Shown piece by piece: positions 1 to 6,989 of a DNA stretch of 17,784 nt. Within the stretch, counting starts at the first letter, position 1. Each line of letters starts with the position of its first letter. This DNA comes from Dokdonella_A sp937902695. Its GTDB lineage: Bacteria > Pseudomonadota > Gammaproteobacteria > Xanthomonadales > Rhodanobacteraceae. The stretch is from assembly GCA_048498135.1 (NCBI GenBank), contig JBEHYO010000075.1, forward strand, positions 1 through 17,784, read 5' to 3'. The position numbers were made by a program, and so were the translations under genes. The notes under the pieces are model-generated. The model saw nothing but the letters and a program-made list of their open reading frames with translations, made no database searches and was not told where the DNA came from.

Positions 1-692
1 GTCGTCGTGTCGATGTGCGAGTACTCGCGCGCGCCATGCCCGGTGCCGAGGCGCTCGTCCTTGGCGATCGCGCCGGCGGCGCGCTTCTCGGCCTGCGCTT
101 CGCGCGGCATCGGCTGCGCGACGGATTTCGCCGCGTCCGCGGCAGGCGCCGGCGCCTGCGCGCGGCCCGCGATGCCCTCGGACGCCGGCATCGCCGGCGG
201 CGGCGCTTCGTTGCGCGACAGTTCGGCGTCGCGCTCGCGCCAGTCGGGGCGCTCCGCGAACACGGCGACGCCGATCACGCCGACGTTCGCGGGCCGGCCG
301 GTGCGCGATGCGTAGCTGTCCGGCAGCGACGTGAAATTGAACTGCGCGATCTCGTTGTCGCTCTTGCGCCAGCCGGCGATCTCGGCCGATTCCCACGGGC
401 TCAGCACGTAGCCGGACTGATTCGGGCTCGCCGTCTGCCCGGTGATCGCGTTGACGCCGTCGACGCTGAGCACGGTCAACACGCGCGCGCCGGTGCGGTT
501 CGTCATCCGCACCGAGTAGCGATGGCCGGGCATGCCGGCGACGTAGACCTTGCCGTGCTGCGCATAGGTGCGCAGCGTCTGGCCGGTGTCGCGGTCTACG
601 ACGGCGATGTCGACGAGGCTGCCGGCGTGCGTCGCCGGCGCGGCGGCGCAGGCGGTCAGGGCGATGAGGGCGGTGCAAAGCAGGGCGCGCAT
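1..692 (-). CDS. Conserved secreted or lipoprotein of unknown function (partial, C-terminus cut)
   Basis: The gene runs off the left edge; 230 codons are visible. The ATG at 692-690 is preceded by a strong ribosome site (GGAGGAG, about nine bases upstream). The protein begins MRALLCTALIALTAC: a basic residue, a hydrophobic run and LTAC at residues 12-15, which fits a lipobox with Cys15 as lipidated residue. A later Ala-X-Ala site could allow ordinary signal peptidase cleavage instead. A folded region follows to about residue 145, with a GYVLSPWESAEIAGWRKS stretch and NVGVIGVAVF. Then comes an Ala/Pro/Lys-rich low-complexity segment, and a GTGHGAREYSH block just before the cut. I recognise the pattern as a conserved hypothetical protein, but I know of no assigned function. 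It is divergent from trpS with a 115-bp gap. Confidence 0.8.
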   Translation of the reverse strand, partial: MRALLCTALIALTACAAAPATHAGSLVDIAVVDRDTGQTLRTYAQHGKVYVAGMPGHRYSVRMTNRTGARVLTVLSVDGVNAITGQTASPNQSGYVLSPWESAEIAGWRKSDNEIAQFNFTSLPDSYASRTGRPANVGVIGVAVFAERPDWRERDAELSRNEAPPPAMPASEGIAGRAQAPAPAADAAKSVAQPMPREAQAEKRAAGAIAKDERLGTGHGAREYSHIDTT

Positions 693-771
693 GGATCGGT
701 ACTCCTCCGGTTGGTGTCTGTCCAACGCGGCGGGGCCGGCGCCGGGGTTAAGCCCGGGCGCGCCGATCCCG

Positions 772-777
772 TAGACT
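772..777 (+). promoter_or_regulatory. Possible trpS -10 box (TAGACT)
   Basis: TAGACT lies 30 bases before the trpS start, giving a predicted transcript start near 784 and a short leader. A TTAAGC at 748-753 with an 18-base spacer is the best -35 candidate but matches the consensus poorly. Confidence 0.35.
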
Positions 778-807
778 TGGCGTTCGCGCCCCGAAGATTT
801 CCCGAAA

Positions 808-2148
808 ATGAGCCAGAAGCGCCGGATCCTGACCGGCATCACCACCACCGGCACGCCGCACCTCGGCAATTACGTCGGCGCGATCCGCCCGGCGATCGCG
901 GCGAGCCGGCGCGCGGACGTCGAGTCGTTCTATTTCCTCGCCGACTACCACGCGCTCGTCAAGTGCGACGATCCGGCGCGCGTGCAGCAGTCGACGCTCG
1001 AGATCGCGGCGACATGGCTCGCCTGCGGGCTCGATCCGCACACGGTGTTCTTCTATCGGCAGTCCGATATTCCGGAGATTCCGGAGCTGACCTGGCTCCT
1101 GACCTGCGTCACCGCGAAGGGCCTGCTCAATCGCGCGCACGCGTACAAGGCCGCGGTCGACCAGAACCGCGCCGCGAACGAGGACGACGACGCCGCGATC
1201 ACGGCCGGGCTCTACATGTACCCCGTGCTGATGGCGGCCGACATCCTGATGTTCAACGCGAACGAGGTGCCGGTCGGGCGCGACCAGGTGCAGCACATCG
1301 AGATCGCGCGCGACATCGCGCAGCGCTTCAACCATATCTACGGCCACGATTACTTCGCTTTGCCCGAAGCGAGCATCGAGGAGAACGTCGCGACGCTGCC
1401 CGGCACCGACGGGCGCAAGATGTCCAAGAGCTACAACAACACGATCCCGCTCTGGCTGCCGGCGAAGGACCTCAGGAAGGCGATCCTCGGCATCGTCACC
1501 GATTCGCGTGCGCCGGGCGAGCCGAAGGATCCCGAGAACTCGAACATCTTCGCGATCTACCAGGCCTTCGCGAGCGCCGACGAGACGGCGGCGATGCGCC
1601 GCGCGTTCGCCGACGGCATCGCATGGGGCGATGCGAAGCAGAAATTGTTCGAGCGTCTCGACGCCGAGCTCGCGCCCGCGCGCGAGCGTTACGACGCGCT
1701 CGTCGCGCGCCCGCAGGAGATCGAAGATCGCCTCCTCGACGGCGCGAAGAAGGCCCGCGAGCGGAGCGGCGCATTCATCGGGAAGCTGCGCTGGGCGGTC
1801 GGTGTGCGCAGGTTGACGGATCGCGCCGCCGCGGTCGGCGCGAAGACATCGAGCGACGAGGCGGCGCCGCTGCCGCAGATGAAGAGCTATCGCGAATCGG
1901 ACGGCCAGTTCTATTTCAAGCTCGAAGCCGACGGCGCCACGCTGCTGCAGAGCCGCGGGTTCGGCTCGCCCAAGGACGCGGGGCGTCTGTCGGCGGCGCT
2001 CATCGACGCCGGCGACGACACCGCGCTGCTCGCGCCGCTGCTTCGCGACGCGCTGCCCGTCGATCACGCCGCCGACGCGGCGGGCGTCGCCGCGGCGCTC
2101 GGCCGGCTCAAGGCCGACAAGGTCGCGCGCGAGCAGGCGAAGCGCTGA
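808..2148 (+). CDS. trpS: Tryptophanyl-tRNA synthetase, long form
   Basis: Charges tRNA-Trp with tryptophan using ATP, in the cytoplasm. The class I signatures are both present: the HIGH-type motif as GTPHLGNY at residues 15-22, and an exact KMSKS at residues 204-208 followed by YNNTIPLW. The sequence NEVPVGRDQVQHIE in the middle of the Rossmann core is typical of bacterial TrpRS. At 446 aa it is about 110 residues longer than the E. coli enzyme. The extra length is C-terminal (about 330-446); I recall similar extensions in Xanthomonadales TrpRS. The start is supported by homology at MSQKRRILTGITTTG; no strong Shine-Dalgarno is visible. A TAGACT sequence at 772-777 may be the -10 box. lpxO follows 37 bases after the stop. 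Confidence 0.96.
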   Translation: MSQKRRILTGITTTGTPHLGNYVGAIRPAIAASRRADVESFYFLADYHALVKCDDPARVQQSTLEIAATWLACGLDPHTVFFYRQSDIPEIPELTWLLTCVTAKGLLNRAHAYKAAVDQNRAANEDDDAAITAGLYMYPVLMAADILMFNANEVPVGRDQVQHIEIARDIAQRFNHIYGHDYFALPEASIEENVATLPGTDGRKMSKSYNNTIPLWLPAKDLRKAILGIVTDSRAPGEPKDPENSNIFAIYQAFASADETAAMRRAFADGIAWGDAKQKLFERLDAELAPARERYDALVARPQEIEDRLLDGAKKARERSGAFIGKLRWAVGVRRLTDRAAAVGAKTSSDEAAPLPQMKSYRESDGQFYFKLEADGATLLQSRGFGSPKDAGRLSAALIDAGDDTALLAPLLRDALPVDHAADAAGVAAALGRLKADKVAREQAKR

Positions 2149-2155
2149 CTCGGCG

Positions 2156-2161
2156 TATGCT
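2156..2161 (+). promoter_or_regulatory. Possible lpxO -10 box (TATGCT)
   Basis: TATGCT lies just after the trpS stop and 24 bases before the lpxO GTG, so lpxO may have its own transcript as well as read-through from trpS. No convincing -35 is present upstream. Confidence 0.3.
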
Positions 2162-2185
2162 TGATTCCCGCGCAACCGGATCCAC

Positions 2186-3124
2186 GTGACGCCCGTGCAG
2201 GTCTCGATCCGCCTCGTCATCGTCGCACTGATCGCGTGCTATCTCGCGAGCGTGCTGTACGTGCATTTTCGCGGACGTGCGCGCCTTCGCTTCAGCCGGC
2301 AGATTCTCGATCATTCGGGCCTCTTCGCGCCGTACAACATCCTGATGTACGCGTTTTCGGCCGTGCCCGCGAAACCCATTCTCGACCGGCCCGGATTTCC
2401 GCATCTCGATCCGCTCCGCGACGGCTGGCGCGCGATCCGCGACGAGGCGCTGCACCTCTTCGACGAAGGCTTCATCCGCGCCGCGGAGAAGCACAACGAC
2501 GCGAGCTTCGGCTCGTTCTTCAAGGAAGGCTGGAAGCGCTTTTACCTGAAGTGGTACGGCGAGCCGTTGCCGTCGGCGCACGCGCTCTGCCCGAACACGG
2601 TCGCGCTGCTCGACAGGATCCCGAGCGTGAAGGCCGCGATGTTCGCGCTGCTCCCGCCCGGCAGCAAGCTCAATCCGCACCGCGATCCGTTCGCGGGATC
2701 GCTGCGCTACCACCTCGGCCTCGTCACGCCGAACTCGGACGATTGCCTCATCTTCGTCGACGGCGAACCGTATGCGTGGCGCGACGGCGAGGACATCGTC
2801 TTCGACGAGACGTTCGTGCACTGGGCCGAGAACCGGACCGATCAGACGCGCGTGATCCTGTTCTGCGATGTCGAGCGACCGCTGAAGACGCCGTTCATGC
2901 GCGCGATCAATCGCGTCGTCAGCCGCGTGCTCGGCCGGGCCACCGCGACGCAGAACGTCGAGACCGAGCGCGTCGGCGCCGTGAACCGGCTCTATGGATT
3001 CGCGCACCGGGTCGGCGAGCGCAAGAAGGCGTTCAAGCGCAGGCACCCGCTCGGCTACAAGATCGCGCGGTATGCGCTGATCGTGCTCGTCGTCGGCTGG
3101 CTCGTGTTGCCTTGGATCACGTAA
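2186..3124 (+). CDS. lpxO: LpxO-like lipid A 2-hydroxylase (aspartyl/asparaginyl beta-hydroxylase family)
   Basis: An Fe(II)/2-oxoglutarate dioxygenase of the aspartyl/asparaginyl beta-hydroxylase family, most like LpxO, which adds a 2-hydroxyl to a secondary acyl chain of lipid A at the inner membrane. The hydrophobic segment at about residues 7-27 would anchor it. The catalytic core shows PPGSKLNPHRDP (His165), a second His at 212 (FVHWAEN) and Arg222 (TRVIL), matching the iron ligands and 2-oxoglutarate contact of the family. A second hydrophobic stretch at about 296-311 ends the protein. The start is GTG at 2186; no better in-frame start precedes the membrane segment. Length (312 aa) fits the family. 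It converges on dusB. The lipid A substrate is inferred; a protein substrate is the alternative. Confidence 0.8.
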   Translation: MTPVQVSIRLVIVALIACYLASVLYVHFRGRARLRFSRQILDHSGLFAPYNILMYAFSAVPAKPILDRPGFPHLDPLRDGWRAIRDEALHLFDEGFIRAAEKHNDASFGSFFKEGWKRFYLKWYGEPLPSAHALCPNTVALLDRIPSVKAAMFALLPPGSKLNPHRDPFAGSLRYHLGLVTPNSDDCLIFVDGEPYAWRDGEDIVFDETFVHWAENRTDQTRVILFCDVERPLKTPFMRAINRVVSRVLGRATATQNVETERVGAVNRLYGFAHRVGERKKAFKRRHPLGYKIARYALIVLVVGWLVLPWIT

Positions 3125-3126
3125 CA

Positions 3127-3211
3127 CCGTCATTCCCGCGAAAGCGGGAACCTAGCGCCTTCGCTCCAGGCGCCGAAAGGCGCTGGGTCCCCGCCTTCGC
3201 GGGGACGACGG
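3127..3211. repeat. Double-hairpin palindromic repeat between convergent lpxO and dusB
   Basis: Three nested or adjacent stems occur: TTCCCGC-GAAA-GCGGGAA at 3133-3150, GTCCCCGC-CTTC-GCGGGGAC at 3187-3206, and AGCGCCTT (3154-3161) pairing with AAGGCGCT (3177-3184). The outer CCGTC (3127-3131) pairs with GACGG (3207-3211). The whole forms one large cruciform. The GTCATTCCCGCGAAAGCGGG arm is, from memory, a widespread interspersed palindromic repeat of G+C-rich proteobacteria. It begins two bases after the lpxO stop and ends one base before the dusB stop, so it could end or stabilise both transcripts. Confidence 0.85.
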
Positions 3212-3212
3212 G

Positions 3213-4208
3213 CTAAGCGGCGCGAAGCTCCGGCACGAGATCGGCCGCGAGCGCATCGAAGTAGTCGCGTGTCAGTCGCATCTGATCCGCAGCACTTTCC
3301 GCGCGATTGACGACCGAACGAAACGCCGCGTTCTCCGACCGATCTTTCGCATACCAGCCAAGATGCTTGCGCGCGATGCGCACGCCCTGCTGCTCGCCGT
3401 AGAACGCGTAGAGATCGTCGAGATGGCCGAGCAGGATGTCGCGCACCTCGGCCGGCTCCGGCGACGCGACGATCTCGCCGGTGGCGAGATAGCGCGCGAT
3501 CTCGCCGAAGATCCATGGCCGCCCCTGCGCCGCGCGGCCGATCATGACCGCATCGCAACGCGTCAGCGCGAGCACGGCTTTCGCCTTCTGCGGCGAGTCG
3601 ACGTCGCCGTTCGCGAACACCGGAATGCGGATCGCAGCCTTGATCGCCGCGATCGTCTCGTACTCGGCATCGCCTTCGTAAAGATCGGCGCGCGTGCGCC
3701 CGTGCACCGCGAGCGCCGCGATGCCGGCATCCTCCGCGATTCTGGCGATGCGGACGCCATTGCGGTTCGCGCGGTTCCAGCCGGTGCGGATCTTCAGCGT
3801 CACCGGCACGTCGACCGCCTTCACGACGGCATCGACGATGCGCGCGACGAGCGCCTCGTCCTGCAACAGCGCGCTGCCCGACCAGACGTTGCAGACCTTC
3901 TTCGCCGGGCAGCCCATGTTGATGTCGACGATCTCGGCGCCGTGATCGACGTTGAAGCGCGCGGCCTCGGCGAGCATTGCGGGATCGTAGCCCGCGATCT
4001 GCACGCTCACCGGTTCCGGCTCGCCGACATGGTCCATGCGCCTCTGCGATTTCCGCGTCGCCCAGAGGCGCGGATCGGCCGTCGTCATTTCCGAGACGGC
4101 AAGCCCCGCGCCGAGCCGTTTGCAGAGCTGACGGAACGGCTTGTCGGTGACGCCGGCCATCGGCGCGAGCACGACGGGCGGGTCGATGAGGTAGGGGCCG
4201 ATGCGCAT
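3213..4208 (-). CDS. dusB: tRNA-dihydrouridine synthase B
   Basis: An FMN-dependent enzyme that reduces uridine to dihydrouridine in the D-loop of tRNAs. The protein starts MRIGPY, then VLAPMAGVTDKPFRQLC, the FMN-binding start of the TIM barrel. The catalytic cysteine is Cys100 in NMGCPAKKV. GSALLQ, LKIRTGW, VHGRTR, ANGDV and MIGRAAQGRPWIF follow in the order seen in E. coli DusB, which ranks it with DusB rather than DusA or DusC. Length (331 aa) is normal. It starts ten bases after the stop of the delta-60 gene on the same strand. In many gammaproteobacteria dusB is paired with fis; here it is not. TAGAAT sits exactly six bases before the ATG, so the gene may have its own leaderless transcript. 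Confidence 0.95.
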   Translation of the reverse strand: MRIGPYLIDPPVVLAPMAGVTDKPFRQLCKRLGAGLAVSEMTTADPRLWATRKSQRRMDHVGEPEPVSVQIAGYDPAMLAEAARFNVDHGAEIVDINMGCPAKKVCNVWSGSALLQDEALVARIVDAVVKAVDVPVTLKIRTGWNRANRNGVRIARIAEDAGIAALAVHGRTRADLYEGDAEYETIAAIKAAIRIPVFANGDVDSPQKAKAVLALTRCDAVMIGRAAQGRPWIFGEIARYLATGEIVASPEPAEVRDILLGHLDDLYAFYGEQQGVRIARKHLGWYAKDRSENAAFRSVVNRAESAADQMRLTRDYFDALAADLVPELRAA

Positions 4209-4214
4209 CCGCCC

Positions 4215-4220
4215 ATTCTA
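4215..4220 (-). promoter_or_regulatory. -10 box TAGAAT directly before dusB
   Basis: On the minus strand TAGAAT overlaps the stop codon of the upstream gene and is followed by six bases and then the dusB ATG. With normal -10 to +1 spacing, transcription would begin at the A of the start codon. A TTCGAT 18 bases upstream is a weak -35 candidate. Confidence 0.45.
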
Positions 4221-5627
4221 GCGGGCCGCGAGCAAGCGATCGAAGCCGTTCGCGAACACGTGCTCGTCGACGACGATGCGCAGGACCGCGAAGTGCTCGG
4301 TCGCGCCGGGTTCGGGGCCGGTCAGACCGCCCGCGGCGAGCAGCTTGCCGCCCGGCTGCGCGACGACTCTCACCGCATCGAATGCGCGGCCGTCCGGAAT
4401 CTCGACGATGGCGATGCCGCCCTGTCCGAATGTGGCGTCCGGATTGCCGTCGGCGTCGAATGCCGCGACGACGACCGCGACGTTGGCGTACTCGACGCCG
4501 TCCGTCAGCGGGCCCGCGACGAACCAGCCGCCCTGCGATCGGGGCAGGATCAGCGACGGCAGCGGAAACCCGGCGGGCATCTGCAGCGTGCCGAAACCGC
4601 CTGCGCCGAAGGTCGGATCGAGCGCGCCGTCGTCGTCCAGACGCGCGAGGAACAACTGCGCGACGGGAGGGCTCGGTCCCCATCCGCCGGCGACGAGCAT
4701 CTTGCCGTCGGCGACCGGCAGGAGCGCGGACGCGACGGCCTGCGCGAGATCGATCTGTGCGCGGCTGTACTCACCGAACGTGAAATCGAAATCGCCATCC
4801 GCCTGCAGGCGAAACAGCGCCGCGACCTGTGCGATCGGATCGGAGGCGGCACCGGCCACGACGATGCGGCCCAGCGCGTCGACGCCGAGCGCGAACGGGA
4901 GGTTCATTTTGCTGTGCCGAGGCGGCGGGCCCGGATCGCCCCAGAAAGTCAGCGCCTGGCGTCCCGGAACGAAATCGGGATCGAGCAGCCCGTCCGGCGT
5001 CAGTCGCGTCGACCCGACCCAGTACTCCAGACGCGTATTCACGGCGAAATGTTCGACGGTCGTGCCCGTGACGAGCAGCCGCCCCGAAGCATCGAGCGCC
5101 AGACGCGTGCCCTGGTCGATGTTGCCGAAGTTCGCGAAGCCGAAATGCACGCTGCCGCCGTTGCCGAAAGCAGCATCGAGATCGCCCGTGGCATCGACCT
5201 TGACCAGCGCATACTGCGAATTGACGGCGGCGAAGCCGAAATGCGCCTCGCCGAGCGCGATCGCGGAGCCATCGCCTAGGACGGCCACATCGTTGATCGC
5301 GTCCGCGCTCTCGTCGCCCACGCCGTCGAGATCGAAGTCGACCAGTCGGAAGCCGCCGCCGTCCGCGGCAAAGTTCGTGTCGAGCGCACCGGCGGACGAC
5401 AGGCGAAACAGCGCGAAATCGTCGTTGCCGCGAATACCCGGCGCGCGCCCGCCCACGACGACGCGTCCCAAAACATCCGGTGCGACCGCATTCGCGCGCG
5501 CCGGACCGGCCGCCCACCCGATCTCGACGATGCCGCCCGTGCCGAAGGACGGATCGAGGTACGCGCTGTCGGCTGCGGCTGGGTCGGACATCGCGGCAAG
5601 CGGAATCAGGAGTGATATAGCGCGCAT
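4218..5627 (-). CDS. Secreted delta-60 repeat protein
   Basis: A signal peptide (MRAISLLIPLAAMSDPAAADS) precedes about seven copies of the delta-60 repeat, whose core reads LDPxFGxGG. Cores begin near residues 24, 82, 150, 215, 280, 336 and 396, spaced 56-68 residues apart; the best copies are LDPSFGTGG, LDAAFGNGG, LDPTFGAGG and PDATFGQGG. Between cores are GRIVVAG- and RLLVTG-type strands, suggesting a beta-propeller-like exported protein. Function is unknown for the family. The first ATG, five codons upstream, is part of the ribosome site: GGGAGGAGG precedes the second ATG, which I chose (469 aa). The C-terminus (VFANGFDRLLAAR) resembles an FA(N/D)GFE tail I recall on many secreted Rhodanobacteraceae proteins. 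GATAAT at 5656-5651 is a likely -10. Confidence 0.85.
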   Translation of the reverse strand: MRAISLLIPLAAMSDPAAADSAYLDPSFGTGGIVEIGWAAGPARANAVAPDVLGRVVVGGRAPGIRGNDDFALFRLSSAGALDTNFAADGGGFRLVDFDLDGVGDESADAINDVAVLGDGSAIALGEAHFGFAAVNSQYALVKVDATGDLDAAFGNGGSVHFGFANFGNIDQGTRLALDASGRLLVTGTTVEHFAVNTRLEYWVGSTRLTPDGLLDPDFVPGRQALTFWGDPGPPPRHSKMNLPFALGVDALGRIVVAGAASDPIAQVAALFRLQADGDFDFTFGEYSRAQIDLAQAVASALLPVADGKMLVAGGWGPSPPVAQLFLARLDDDGALDPTFGAGGFGTLQMPAGFPLPSLILPRSQGGWFVAGPLTDGVEYANVAVVVAAFDADGNPDATFGQGGIAIVEIPDGRAFDAVRVVAQPGGKLLAAGGLTGPEPGATEHFAVLRIVVDEHVFANGFDRLLAAR

Positions 5628-5650
5628 GGCACCTCCTCCCATTCACCCCG

Positions 5651-5656
5651 ATTATC
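5651..5656 (-). promoter_or_regulatory. -10 box GATAAT of the delta-60 repeat gene
   Basis: GATAAT on the minus strand lies 23 bases before the chosen ATG, leaving a short leader that contains the strong ribosome site. No clear -35 was found; the upstream kinase stop is at 5680. Confidence 0.4.
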
Positions 5657-5679
5657 GTAACGCGTCCCAGGCCAGGTGG

Positions 5680-6660
5680 TCAGCGCGCGAAGCGCCGCGC
5701 GACTGCGCCGAAGGTCGGCATCGCCGGCGCAGTGCCGACCGTCTCCGTCGAGATCGCCGCGACGCGATTCGCGTGCATGACCGCATCGAGGAAGGGCTTG
5801 TCGCGAAAACGCAGCATCGCGGCCGCGAGCGCGCCCGAGAACGCATCGCCCGCGCCGGTCGAATCGACTGCGTTCACCTTCTCGGCCCGCACGCGATAGA
5901 ACGATTTGGCGTCGCCGCGCTTGTCCGAGCGCTCGTCGTGCGAGACGAAGCAGCCCTCCGCGCCGAGCGTCACGATAACGGTCGGCACCCCGAGCGTTCG
6001 CGCCAATGCATGCAGCTCGCTGTTCGGGCGTTCCACGAGTGTCGCCGCCGCGACGCGCTCGCCGGCGATGCGCTCGAGCAGCAGGGCGAACTCGGTCTCG
6101 TTCGGCGTGACGAGGTCGCACTCGCCAAGCAGCTGCGCATCGAGCTCGGGATGCACCGGGGCCGGGTTGAGCAGCCTCAGCAAGCCGAAGCGCTTGCCGA
6201 TCGCGAGCGCGGTGGCGATCGCGTCCAGATTGTTTTCGAGCTGCAGCACGAGGATCTTCGCGCCATCGAACGCATCGGCCTGGGCCTCGACGAAGGCGGG
6301 ATCGAGCCGCTCGTTCGCGGCAAGGTTCACGACGAGCAGGTTCGCGCCGGTCTGGTCGACGACGATGCTCGATGCCGCAGTCGGCGCGTCGGCGACGACC
6401 AGCCAGCGGCACGGCAATCCTTCGTCCTCGCCGAAGCGGCGCGCGATCGCGCCGAGGTGGTCGTCGCCGATCGCGCCGATGAACAACGTGGCCACGCCCT
6501 GGCGCAGGCACGCCACGGCCTGGTTGAAGCCTTTGCCGCCGGGGCCGGTGTTGAAGCCGAGCGCGCGGCGCGTTTCGCCGACTTCGGGGAAGCGGTCCGT
6601 GAGCCAGGCGTGATCCTGGACGTAGGAGCCGACGACGATGACGTCCGCGGTGCGATCCAT
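5680..6660 (-). CDS. rbsK: Ribokinase or related PfkB-family sugar kinase
   Basis: Phosphorylates ribose (or a similar sugar or nucleoside) with ATP. PfkB-family features in order: VVGSYVQDHAW at the N-terminus with Asp16 in the sugar-contact position, GPGGKGFNQAVA at 39-50 (family signature 1), NPAP at 165-168, TPNETE at 185-190, TLGAEG at 231-236, and DSTGAGDAFSGALAA at 266-280 with catalytic Asp272 (signature 2). The order and spacing fit ribokinase best. At 326 aa it is a little longer than E. coli RbsK (309), mainly through a charged insert at about 241-255. The nucleoside transporter upstream on the same strand supports a role in using the ribose part of nucleosides, but the 329-bp gap argues against a simple operon. 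Another PfkB specificity remains possible. Confidence 0.82.
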   Translation of the reverse strand: MDRTADVIVVGSYVQDHAWLTDRFPEVGETRRALGFNTGPGGKGFNQAVACLRQGVATLFIGAIGDDHLGAIARRFGEDEGLPCRWLVVADAPTAASSIVVDQTGANLLVVNLAANERLDPAFVEAQADAFDGAKILVLQLENNLDAIATALAIGKRFGLLRLLNPAPVHPELDAQLLGECDLVTPNETEFALLLERIAGERVAAATLVERPNSELHALARTLGVPTVIVTLGAEGCFVSHDERSDKRGDAKSFYRVRAEKVNAVDSTGAGDAFSGALAAAMLRFRDKPFLDAVMHANRVAAISTETVGTAPAMPTFGAVARRFAR

Positions 6661-6723
6661 GGCTGCGCAATTCCGGGGGAATGCGCGGAAGTTTAGCGTC
6701 GACCTCGTCCGCCGCGCGCCTTT

Positions 6724-6761
6724 CCCGCTCTCCCGTTTGCGGGAGGGGGCTGGGGCGAGGG
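6724..6761 (-). repeat. GC-rich palindromic repeat, copy 1 (reverse orientation)
   Basis: The hairpin CTCCCG-TTTG-CGGGAG at 6730-6745 is followed by GGGGCTGGGGCGAGGG. This is a diverged reverse-orientation copy of the element at 6817-6852. It lies 63 bases before the kinase start on that strand. Confidence 0.75.
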
Positions 6762-6816
6762 CAATCTTGCGGCGGCGCTACATTTTGAAATGCGCTGGAG
6801 CGGTTGCCTCGGCATG

Positions 6817-6852
6817 CCCTCACCCTACCCTCTCCCGCAAGCGGGAGAGGGG
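6817..6852 (+). repeat. GC-rich palindromic repeat, copy 2
   Basis: CCCTCACCCTA leads into a perfect 11-bp stem: CCCTCTCCCGC at 6828-6838 and GCGGGAGAGGG at 6841-6851, with AA between. Together with copy 1 it makes an inverted pair around 55 bases, the arrangement of a REP doublet (BIME-like). Copy 3 is at 14142-14177. Confidence 0.85.
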
Positions 6853-6989
6853 AAGTGCGATCAGCAGCCGCCCTGGATCACGATGTCGACGCGTTCCCGC
6901 GTGCGGACGCGACGTCATCGGTGCCCAAGCGCGCCGTGAACCGATACAAACCCTTGCAAAGGCGCGACATGCGCGCTGGACGGAACGCG

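Larger units (their letters stand above)
6661..6989. other. Intergenic stretch without a supported gene
   Basis: These 329 bases separate nupC from the kinase. They contain an inverted pair of GC-rich palindromic repeats (listed separately) and, at 6853-6989, about 137 bases with no recognisable gene. A 30-codon minus-strand open frame (6878-6970) exists there but has no ribosome site. Confidence 0.6.

Noticed and set aside
15..2189. A 724-codon plus-strand open frame over the lipoprotein gene and trpS
   Set aside because: It is Arg/Ala-rich, crosses two recognised genes on different strands and has no family signature.
3363..5279. A 638-codon plus-strand open frame opposite dusB and the delta-60 gene
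   Set aside because: It is antisense to two recognised genes, with low-complexity charged content.
5628..5642. Upstream ATG (five codons longer) for the delta-60 repeat protein
   Set aside because: The extra codons are themselves the Shine-Dalgarno sequence of the second ATG, which begins a normal signal peptide.
6878..6970. A 30-codon minus-strand frame after nupC (begins MSRLCKGLYRFTARLGTDD)
   Set aside because: No ribosome site, no family I can name, and only 19 bases after the nupC stop. A frameshift to a neighbouring frame would give a different tail, but I cannot show it is a gene relic.
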